Positions 1 to 5,135 of a stretch of DNA of 7,361 nucleotides are shown here, in pieces. Numbering within the stretch: position 1 is the stretch's first letter; every line of letters starts with the position of its first letter. Location: contig DOHC01000167.1 in the NCBI GenBank assembly GCA_003535475.1, positions 1 to 7,361 of the forward strand, in the 5' to 3' direction. Below the pieces are notes generated by a model. It did not search any database and had not been told where the DNA came from. It worked only from the letters and a program-made list of their open reading frames with translations. The position numbers and the translations under genes are program-made. This DNA is from Nitrospiraceae bacterium. Lineage in GTDB: Bacteria; Nitrospirota; Thermodesulfovibrionia; Thermodesulfovibrionales; UBA1546.

Positions 1-561
1 AGCCTTAATGCGCGTATCTCGGTGCTCTTTACAATACCATTGGGTTTTGCAACAGGGATGCTTGCCGCAACAATAGCAGTCGGAGGTTTCATAGGCGTTC
101 CTTCAATGATATATGTGCTCGGCGCGCCCAGCCTTATGGCATCTGCAACTGAACTTGTGATAGCATTTGTCATGGGACTCGGAGGTTCTTTCAAGTATGC
201 TATGAGCGGCCTTGTTGATATCCGTTTAGCAATGGTTATTCTCGCAGGCTCTTTATTCGGAATACAGCTTGGCGCAATCGGCACAACATATGTAAAGCCG
301 TTTATGATAAAGATGGTTATGGGCGTTATTATGGTCATCGTGCTTTTCAGCCGCGCGTTGATGGTACCTGTTTATCTCTCGCAGCTTGGGATTATCCAAA
401 CAATTAGTGAAGGCACTGTGAAGGTTTTGAAGACAACAAGTTTTGTCATAATGATATTGGCTCTTCTTATCGGAGCATTCATAGTATTGAAAGCCATGTG
501 GCAGGGGAGAAGGGCAGAGAAATTTCTCCATGCAGGAGGACTTGAACATGGGAAAGTATAA
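1..561 (+). CDS. TauE/SafE family membrane permease, C-terminal part (5' end outside window)
   Basis: The frame is open from base 1 and ends with TAA at 559-561, so the gene begins upstream; a GTG at 22 is only an internal codon. The visible 186 codons hold the second half of a TauE/SafE permease. A glycine-rich entry helix (GFATGMLAATIAVGG) is followed by a P-S-M...G-A-P-S-L stretch, an acidic/polar helix with TELVIAF, and an F-K-Y-A-M-S-G loop, the usual layout of the second repeat. Two more hydrophobic helices and a short basic tail (QGRRAEKF) follow. The family exports small sulfur or organic anions such as sulfite and sulfoacetate; the substrate cannot be read here. The longer C-terminus with an extra helix matches the longer members of the family. 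The last 14 nt overlap the downstream USP gene, suggesting co-transcription and coupled translation. The family call is firm and the substrate is unknown. Confidence 0.85.
   Translation, partial: SLNARISVLFTIPLGFATGMLAATIAVGGFIGVPSMIYVLGAPSLMASATELVIAFVMGLGGSFKYAMSGLVDIRLAMVILAGSLFGIQLGAIGTTYVKPFMIKMVMGVIMVIVLFSRALMVPVYLSQLGIIQTISEGTVKVLKTTSFVIMILALLIGAFIVLKAMWQGRRAEKFLHAGGLEHGKV
534..540 (+). promoter_or_regulatory. Ribosome binding site that fixes the first USP start
   Basis: AGGAGGA lies 7 nt before the ATG at 548. It lies inside the end of the TauE/SafE reading frame. It shows that translation starts at 548 rather than at the in-frame ATG at 530, which has no such site ahead of it and would put the ribosome binding site inside the gene. 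Confidence 0.85.
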
Positions 562-1402
562 AAAGATATTAGTTGCATTTGACGGCTCTGAATCAAGCAA
601 AAATGCACTTTTGCAGGCGTTCAGGCTCGCAAATGATGAGGAATGCTGGATAACCGTAGCATCTGTAATCCCTTCTTATGAAGGGGAGATGGAACTTGCG
701 GGCGTAAAGGATATAAGGGCAGCGCTCAGGAAACCATGCGATGATGCCCTTGCAGAGGCTGAGAGAATAGCAAAGGCAGAAAAGACGCTGATAAAAACTG
801 TCTGCGAAGAAGGTGAGATATACGAGAGGGTGGTGGACCTTGCGGATTCAGAAAACTGTGATGTTATTGTTATGGGGAGAAGGGGGCTGAGACGGCTTGA
901 AAGGGTTCTTGTAGGCAGTGTAACAGCGCGAGTTATAGGACACACAAAAAAAGATGTCCTTGTTGTGCCCAGAGGAACTACGGTTGGATGGAAGAATATC
1001 CTCCTTGCAACAGACGGTTCAAAACACAGCGAGATTGCGGCAAATAAAGCCATAGATTTTGCAAAATCATACGGCGGGAATCTGAAGGTCATATCTGTTG
1101 TGGATGTTCCATCTGAATTTTATGGCGAAGCCCCCGGTATTGTGGAAGACCTGATAAAAAAAGCTAAAACTTATGCTGAGAATGTGAAGAAACAGGCAGA
1201 GGCAGCAGGCATAAAGACAGAGACATTCATCAGGGAAGGAGAGGCTTATCAGGCAATAACTGACATTGCAAAAGAACAGAACATAAACACGATAGTTATG
1301 GGCTCTCACGGCAGGACAGGTCTGAAAAGGCTTCTCATGGGCAGTGTCACCGAAAAGGTCATCGGCTATTCTCCGTGCCCTGTGCTTGTTGTTAAAGCGT
1401 AA
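548..1402 (+). CDS. Tandem universal stress protein (two UspA domains)
   Basis: This is a 284-residue soluble cytoplasmic protein made of two UspA domains, roughly residues 5-141 and 148-283. Both keep the adenine-nucleotide-binding signature G-x2-G-x9-G-S: G110/G113/G123-S124 in the first domain and G252/G255/G265-S266 in the second. Both also keep the aspartate after the first strand (D12 in VAFDGSE, D156 in LATDGS). Two intact sites imply that it can bind ATP or a similar nucleotide in both halves, as ATP-type USPs do. The start at 548 is set by AGGAGGA at 534-540. The gene overlaps the TauE/SafE frame by 14 nt and is followed by a strong terminator, so the two form the end of one operon. 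A USP next to a permease is often read as a stress-linked regulator of transport, but nothing in the sequence gives a specific partner. The family call is secure. Confidence 0.95.
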   Translation: MGKYKKILVAFDGSESSKNALLQAFRLANDEECWITVASVIPSYEGEMELAGVKDIRAALRKPCDDALAEAERIAKAEKTLIKTVCEEGEIYERVVDLADSENCDVIVMGRRGLRRLERVLVGSVTARVIGHTKKDVLVVPRGTTVGWKNILLATDGSKHSEIAANKAIDFAKSYGGNLKVISVVDVPSEFYGEAPGIVEDLIKKAKTYAENVKKQAEAAGIKTETFIREGEAYQAITDIAKEQNINTIVMGSHGRTGLKRLLMGSVTEKVIGYSPCPVLVVKA

Positions 1403-1424
1403 TCTAAATACAGAGTGTTTTATT

Positions 1425-1456
1425 AAAAGCCCCTGAAAAACTTTCAGGGGCTTTTT
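1425..1456 (+). terminator. Strong intrinsic terminator after the TauE-USP operon
   Basis: A perfect 14-bp stem, AAAAGCCCCTGAAA at 1425-1438 against TTTCAGGGGCTTTT at 1442-1455, closes over a 3-nt loop and runs into a T tract (1452-1456). It begins 22 nt after the USP stop codon. The A-tract on the other side would let it act on the minus strand too. It separates the TauE-USP operon from everything downstream. Confidence 0.93.
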
Positions 1457-1496
1457 ATTTGTATTCCGGTTAAATTGTTTATACTATACACCTGAT

Positions 1497-1668
1497 ACGA
1501 GATATATTGTTACCTTTCTCATGCTTTTTTTGAACTGGATAGTATGGTCAGGCATGCTGGATGCCTTTCTTTCATCTTGCGCTTGGTGTTGTATCATGCA
1601 TGGTTGTAACTTATATGTCTCATGACATATTGTTTACCCGTGAAACTTTTTCTTATACACGGACATGA
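1497..1668 (+). pseudogene. mnhE: Mrp Na+/H+ antiporter subunit E (MnhE) remnant, frameshifted
   Basis: Two reading frames together spell the N-terminal part of an MnhE/MrpE subunit, a small membrane protein of the multisubunit Mrp cation/proton antiporter. Frame one (1497-1568) gives RYIVTFLMLFLNWIVW and then SGMLDAF. Frame two (1570-1665) resumes with FHLALGVVSCMVVTYMSHD and then ILFTRETFSYTRT before TGA at 1666-1668. The W-x-x-x-S-G-x-x-D-x-F-H-L-x-L-G core and the SHDLLF-like motif are typical of the family as I know it. The break is a tandem TTTC duplication at 1566-1573; removing one copy restores a continuous frame. The codon where a start would fit reads ACG (1497), possibly a decayed ATG. 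Family members are about 160 residues, so roughly two thirds is missing. A hint of continuation (TASISYI, frame of 1659, stop at 1728) may be a further shifted piece. The frameshift is seen directly; the family name is from memory of the motif. Confidence 0.75.
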
Positions 1669-1717
1669 CGGCATCTATAAGCTATATATCGACGGCAACT
1701 ATATATCGCCTGTATCG

Positions 1718-1726
1718 TGTTATGCT
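1718..1726 (+). promoter_or_regulatory. Candidate extended -10 promoter for the NhaD-USP cassette
   Basis: TG-T-TATGCT forms an extended -10 element about 65 nt ahead of the GTG start at 1792. I see no good -35 hexamer at the right distance. The strong terminator at 1425-1456 means the cassette needs its own promoter between 1457 and 1790, and this is one of the few candidates. A second, weak one is TATACT at 1480-1485, which might be the old promoter of the Mrp operon. The rest of 1669-1791 shows no gene I can support. Confidence 0.3.
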
Positions 1727-1791
1727 GTGATAAAGAGTCTTAGAGAGGAAATGATCCCGGATTAAAAAAACATTTAAGAGGAGATAAAAGA

Positions 1792-3225
1792 GTGAGTACG
1801 AATTTTGTGCGACTTGTACTTCTTATAATGACTACACTGTTACCTTTATCCTCTGCCTTTGCAGGCGGAGCAGACCATCCGAATATGGGAGAAACGCTGC
1901 CTTTGTATAGTGTAATACCATTTCTTGGAATGCTTTTGTCAATTGCCCTTTTCCCTTTGCTGGCTCCAAAATTCTGGCACCACCATTTTGGGAAGGTATC
2001 CGCATTCTGGGCAGTAGTTATAGTTGTCCCATTATTAATAAGTTATAAGGGACTTGCTGTCTATGAGATACTTCATATTGTGCTGGCAGACTATGTCCCT
2101 TTTATTATACTTCTTGGCTCCCTTTATACCGTATCAGGTGGTATTCTGCTTAGAGGGACATTGCGAGGCACGCCGATTGTTAACACTGCTATACTAACTA
2201 TAGGTACGCTGTTAGCCTCGTGGATGGGGACTACAGGAGCTGCTGTGCTCTTGATAAGGCCTTTTCTGAGGGCTAATGCGCACAGGAAAAACCGTACTTT
2301 TATGGTGGTATTCTTTATTTTTCTGATTGCCAATATCGGAGGCTCTCTCACTCCTTTGGGTGATCCGCCTTTGTTTTTAGGATTTCTGAGAGGTGTTCCT
2401 TTTTTCTGGACATTTAATCTCTTGCCACACATGGTAATTGCAGCAGGTATATTACTGGCAATGTATTTTGCTTTTGACACATATTTTTACAAAAAAGAAG
2501 GTATTACAGTTGCGCCTGATGATGGAACTAAAGAGCCCATAAGGCTTGAAGGCTCATATAACCTCATATTTCTGGCAGGCATAATTGGAGCTGTTCTGAT
2601 GAGCGGCATAGCAAAGTGGGGGGAGGTGTCTATTTTTGGTATTCACAGGGCAGTGCAGGATGCAGTGAGGGATGGATTGCTGATAGCAATGGCAGTGCTT
2701 TCTATGGTATTTACGCCGAAAACACTCAGGGAAGACAATGCATTTACATGGTTTCCTATTAAAGAGGTAGCAATCCTCTTTATAGGAATATTTATGGCAA
2801 TGATCCCTTGCCTGAAGATACTTCAGGCAGGTACAAAGGGAGAGCTTGCCTTTATCATAAATGCTGTAAGCGAACCTGTTCATTATTTCTGGATAACGGG
2901 AATATTGTCATCTTTTCTTGACAATGCCCCTACATACCTGACCTTTCTAAGCACGGCAATTGGTGGTTTTTATCCGGGAGTTGTTGAGTCTCAGGCAGTC
3001 TCTCTTTTAATAAAGGAAAACCCTCTTTATCTTGTTGCAATCTCGGCTGGAGCTGTATTTTTTGGGGCTGTGACTTATATCGGAAATGCGCCTAACTTTA
3101 TGGTGCGATCCATTGCTGAAGAAGCAGGCACGCCCATGCCAAGCTTTTTTGGGTATATGATAAAATATTCCTTAACTATACTGGTTCCTGTTTTTATATT
3201 AATAACGTTTGTTTTCTTTATTTAA
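1792..3225 (+). CDS. NhaD/ArsB-superfamily (CitMHS_2-like) sodium:proton antiporter or anion transporter
   Basis: A 477-residue integral membrane protein. It opens with a signal-like stretch ending SSAFA-GG near residue 24, then about 11-12 hydrophobic segments. Marker motifs are FPLLAPKFWHHHFGKVSAFW (54-73), SWMGTTGA (143-150), GGSLTPLGDPPLF (183-195), SFLDNAPTY (374-382) and YIGNAPNFMV (429-438). The paired T-x-x-G-D-P-P and D-N-A-P / G-N-A-P-N motifs in the two halves are those of the ion-transporter superfamily containing NhaD and ArsB. The opening resembles proteins usually annotated as sodium:proton antiporter or putative citrate transport (CitMHS_2). I favour cation/proton exchange because of the USP partner and the Mrp remnants around it, but sequence alone does not settle the substrate. 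The GTG start is set by AGAGGAGA at 1777-1784. The length fits a complete gene, and its stop lies 11 nt before the next gene, so the two form an operon. Confidence 0.87.
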   Translation: MSTNFVRLVLLIMTTLLPLSSAFAGGADHPNMGETLPLYSVIPFLGMLLSIALFPLLAPKFWHHHFGKVSAFWAVVIVVPLLISYKGLAVYEILHIVLADYVPFIILLGSLYTVSGGILLRGTLRGTPIVNTAILTIGTLLASWMGTTGAAVLLIRPFLRANAHRKNRTFMVVFFIFLIANIGGSLTPLGDPPLFLGFLRGVPFFWTFNLLPHMVIAAGILLAMYFAFDTYFYKKEGITVAPDDGTKEPIRLEGSYNLIFLAGIIGAVLMSGIAKWGEVSIFGIHRAVQDAVRDGLLIAMAVLSMVFTPKTLREDNAFTWFPIKEVAILFIGIFMAMIPCLKILQAGTKGELAFIINAVSEPVHYFWITGILSSFLDNAPTYLTFLSTAIGGFYPGVVESQAVSLLIKENPLYLVAISAGAVFFGAVTYIGNAPNFMVRSIAEEAGTPMPSFFGYMIKYSLTILVPVFILITFVFFI

Positions 3226-3236
3226 GGAGAAAAGAT

Positions 3237-4124
3237 ATGAAGATAGAAAAGATATTGTTTCCAACGAAATTCAGAGAGCTTGCTTTCAATTCCCTTGAAT
3301 CCCTGCTTGTGCTAAAGAAAGTTGGTCTTAAAGAGGTCGTACTTTATTATGTAATACCGAGAGAAGATGTTGGTTTTGTGCCTTACGGCGGATATCTTAA
3401 AGAGGAAGAGGAGAGACTAAGGGAAGAGGCAAGGATAAGATTTGAAGACTGGCAAAGTGCGCTATCTAAACAAGGGATTAAAAGTAAGATAATAGTGGAG
3501 GTTGGTGATCCTGTACCGAATATCCTGGCTGTTGCTGAAAAAGAACAGGTCAATCTAATCGTCGTTGGTAGAAAGAAAAGGAAGGGACCGGAATTGTCAT
3601 TTGTAGGATCGCATACGCTTCAGCTTATCGCTCGCAGTAAGTTTCCTACACTGGTCAGCAAATATATGGTCCAGTTTGAGTACAATGGTGAAAAAGTAAC
3701 GAGGGTGAATGATGACATATTCAAAAGACCCCTTTTGGCATCTGACTGGTCAGAGCCTTCTGCAAGGGCATTAGATTTGCTTAAATCCCTTAATGGTATT
3801 ATTGAAAAAGCATTTGTGTGTCATATTATTGGGGTTAAGATTTCGAAGGGATTGGACAAATCGGAGCTGTATCGTATAGAAAAAGAGAGTAAAGAAAGGC
3901 TTGAGGATTATTGCACTCGACTAAAATCAGAAGGCATTGTTGCAGAACCACATCTCGGAGCTGGGAGAACGCCTCTTGAGATCATACGTATTTCAAGGGA
4001 GATAGAAGCGAGCATGATCATTATGGGAACCACAGGAAAAGACCGTCTGCATGAGATATTTATGGGAAGCACTTCCCATCGGGTAGCTGAGATGTCAGAA
4101 TTGCCGACACTTTTAGTGCCCTAA
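3237..4124 (+). CDS. Tandem universal stress protein with a degenerate first domain
   Basis: A 295-residue cytoplasmic protein with two UspA-like domains, about residues 3-141 and 163-295. The second domain is canonical: D170 in LLASDWS, and G264-x2-G267-x9-G277-S278. The first is altered at the nucleotide site. The aspartate after strand one is replaced (FPTKF, K11), and the middle glycine of the motif is lysine (G111-R-K-K114, then G124-S125). Probably only the second half binds ATP, while the first has a structural or binding role. AAGGAGA at 3224-3230 overlaps the stop codon of the transporter and lies 7 nt before this ATG, so the gene is translated as the second member of the transporter operon. 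A USP tied to a cation transporter suggests control of transport or a stress response to ion load; this is inferred from context. Charged, Glu/Lys-rich helices such as KEEEERLREEARIRFED (55-71) are typical of long USPs. The reading frame continues without shift past its stop into the next remnant. Confidence 0.93.
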   Translation: MKIEKILFPTKFRELAFNSLESLLVLKKVGLKEVVLYYVIPREDVGFVPYGGYLKEEEERLREEARIRFEDWQSALSKQGIKSKIIVEVGDPVPNILAVAEKEQVNLIVVGRKKRKGPELSFVGSHTLQLIARSKFPTLVSKYMVQFEYNGEKVTRVNDDIFKRPLLASDWSEPSARALDLLKSLNGIIEKAFVCHIIGVKISKGLDKSELYRIEKESKERLEDYCTRLKSEGIVAEPHLGAGRTPLEIIRISREIEASMIIMGTTGKDRLHEIFMGSTSHRVAEMSELPTLLVP

Positions 4125-4658
4125 CAGAAAGCAATCGGAATAATTCCGGGCCCACTTTACAGCATCCTCCCATATCCTGTTGACTATGTGCCATACACAG
4201 CAGCCCATGTCATTGATCAACTCCAGATTCTCTTCTTCTCTGCGCTGGCATTTACTCTTCTCATGCTCTCTGGAATATATCCGGCAGAAATCAGGGCTAC
4301 AAATCTCGACACCGACTGGTTTTACAGAAAAGGCGCAAGGGCGTTTATGTGGCTTATAAACAATCCAATGGCAAGGTTAAGTGAAAGGATTAACAGGGCT
4401 GCCTTTGATATCCTTCTTTCTTCTTTGAGCCGGCTTAGCAAAAACCCTCTTTTTGTCCCGTCCTTGGCAATAACTTATGCCCGCCTGAAAATTGCAAAGG
4501 CATTCGGATTGAAAACGGCTTTTACAGGACTGGAGGCCAGACATAAGATTATAAAAGATTTGAGTGAGAGGGTTTATGACGAAGACATACAGAGAAGACC
4601 CATAGGCATCCCAGTGCTCATCTCCTTTATCTTTATATTCTTTTATGTTTTGATATAG
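4125..4658 (+). pseudogene. mnhD: C-terminal remnant of an Mrp antiporter D-type (proton-translocating) subunit
   Basis: An open frame of 177 codons plus stop starts at the codon after the USP stop (TAA 4122-4124) and stays in that same frame. It begins QKAIGIIPGPLYSILPY and continues PYTAAHVIDQLQILFF, a hydrophobic helix, then YPAEIRATNLDTDWFYRKG, a polar cytoplasmic region and a last helix (IPVLISFIFIFFYVLI). The HV-x-x-x-LQ-x-L-x-F segment and the LDTDWFYRK motif belong to the end of MnhD/MrpD-type subunits, relatives of NuoL/M/N that move protons. A whole subunit is about 500 residues or more, so the N-terminal two thirds, including most of the proton channel, is gone. The only early start (GTG 4188) has no ribosome binding site and falls inside the conserved block. 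I read it as a truncated relic, possibly still transcribed with the USP. A function as a short protein is unlikely. The MnhD label rests on recalled motifs; another member of the same antiporter-like family is possible. Confidence 0.72.
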
Positions 4659-4706
4659 ATATTGTTTTTGTCTGAGGCAGTGATTGCAATCAAAGATGCC
4701 AAATAA

Positions 4707-4865
4707 GGCACATCTGCAAACATCATTGTCGTGGGAATGTCTGAGAAAGCAGGCAAAAGGATATCGTTCATGAAGTTCATGGCATACGGAATGCCGATAA
4801 TGATCCTTACTGTTGTTATATCAACGGTGTATGTCTGGCTGAGATATTATGTGTTGAAGATATAA
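4707..4865 (+). pseudogene. C-terminal remnant of an ArsB/NhaD-type permease
   Basis: Fifty-two codons and a stop encode GTSANIIVVGMSEKAGKR, then ISFMKFMAYGMP, then a terminal helix (IMILTVVISTVYVWLRYYV) and the end LKI. The G-x-S-A-N-x-x-V-x-G-x-x-E-x-A-G block followed by a K-x-x-x-Y-G-x-P helix is the characteristic last segment of ArsB/NhaD-like permeases. It corresponds to the YIGNAPNF...AEEAG end of the transporter at 1792-3225 but belongs to another subfamily. The preceding codon in frame is TAA (4704-4706). Just before it, D-A-K could be a damaged version of the N-A-T-x-x-G run that normally leads into this block. No ribosome binding site or sensible start is seen. It is the tail of a lost gene of 400 residues or more. 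Confidence 0.72.
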
Positions 4866-4899
4866 TCCTGAGTAAAATTTTGTTTCACTGCTTTTTAAA

Positions 4900-4923
4900 A
4901 TAGGGGGCTAAAAACCTCCCTAT
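4900..4923. terminator. Probable bidirectional terminator
   Basis: ATAGGGGG at 4900-4907 pairs with CCTCCCTAT at 4915-4923 (eight pairs using one G-U, loop about 8 nt). On the plus strand it is followed by ATGTTTT, a weak T tract. On the minus strand it is followed at once by TTT and then AAAAA, so it lies correctly to end the zinc-ribbon gene (stop at 4964) as well as read-through from the left. The stem is short, so strength is uncertain. Confidence 0.55.
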
Positions 4924-4963
4924 ATGTTTTCACTGGACAAATTAATTTTTACGCTTCTCCGGC

Positions 4964-5110
4964 TTATTGCAGCACAAACTCATGTCCGCATTTCTTGCAG
5001 GTGACACTATCTCCTTTTTTCTTGTCAGTAAAATGCTGGACTTTTTTGCACCTCGGGCATTTCCTGTAAAAATTAAAGATATTCAGAAGGGCTGCTAAAT
5101 AATAAATCAT
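4964..5110 (-). CDS. Small zinc-ribbon protein (48 residues)
   Basis: Read on the minus strand, ATG at 5110-5108 opens a 48-codon frame ending in TAA (4966-4964). The protein has a hydrophobic N-terminus (MIYYLAALLNIFNFYR), then C18-P-R-C21, a basic linker (VQHFTDKKKGD), C38-K-K-C41-G-H-E-F and a short end. Two CxxC knuckles 16 residues apart make a classic zinc ribbon expected to hold one Zn2+. The G-H-E-F after the second knuckle is common in such small proteins. I do not recognise a named family, and the role (nucleic-acid binding, protein partner or metal handling) is unknown. No other in-frame start exists before an upstream stop. No ribosome binding site is visible, so the mRNA may be leaderless. 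It lies divergent from the CPA2 gene, 25 nt between start codons, with a palindrome over its start. The cysteine pattern is strong evidence that this short frame is real. Confidence 0.72.
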   Translation of the reverse strand: MIYYLAALLNIFNFYRKCPRCKKVQHFTDKKKGDSVTCKKCGHEFVLQ

Positions 5111-5120
5111 AATTTATGAT
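5106..5120. promoter_or_regulatory. Palindrome between divergent genes, possible operator or promoter core
   Basis: ATCATAA-T-TTATGAT is a perfect 7-bp inverted repeat around one base. It covers the start codon of the zinc-ribbon gene and lies 15 nt before the ATG of the CPA2 gene. It contains -10-like hexamers for both directions: TATGAT at 5115-5120 on plus and TATCAT at 5121-5116 on minus. TAAAAT at 5125-5130 is another plus-strand candidate. AT-rich palindromes can arise by chance. Confidence 0.4.
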
Positions 5121-5135
5121 AGCATAAAATTAACT

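Noticed and set aside
530..547. ATG at 530 as the start of the first USP
   Set aside because: The AGGAGGA at 534-540 lies downstream of it and is ideally spaced for the ATG at 548, which also fits the usual USP N-terminus.
676..1092. Minus-strand open frame opposite the first USP
   Set aside because: It is antisense to a conserved protein, has serine-rich, low-information sequence and no ribosome binding site. The same reasoning applies to minus-strand frames at 253-608, 1067-1309, 2124-2480, 2554-2883 and 6300-6623 and the plus-strand frame at 6005-6256.
1551..1565. Short inverted repeat GGCAT-GCTGG-ATGCC
   Set aside because: Five to six base pairs inside remnant coding sequence is expected by chance.
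1613..1630. Hairpin ATATGTC-TCAT-GACATAT as a regulatory element
   Set aside because: It lies within conserved mnhE-type coding sequence (TYMSHDI), which explains the bases without a regulatory role.
1457..1791. A cation-sensing riboswitch ahead of the transporter gene
   Set aside because: Most of the stretch is an mnhE remnant and I see no recognisable aptamer fold; a covariance-model search (Rfam) would be needed to reopen this.
4188..4190. GTG at 4188 as the start of a complete 156-residue membrane protein
   Set aside because: Conserved antiporter sequence continues upstream to 4125 in the same frame, no ribosome binding site precedes the GTG, and the product would be only the end of a large subunit.
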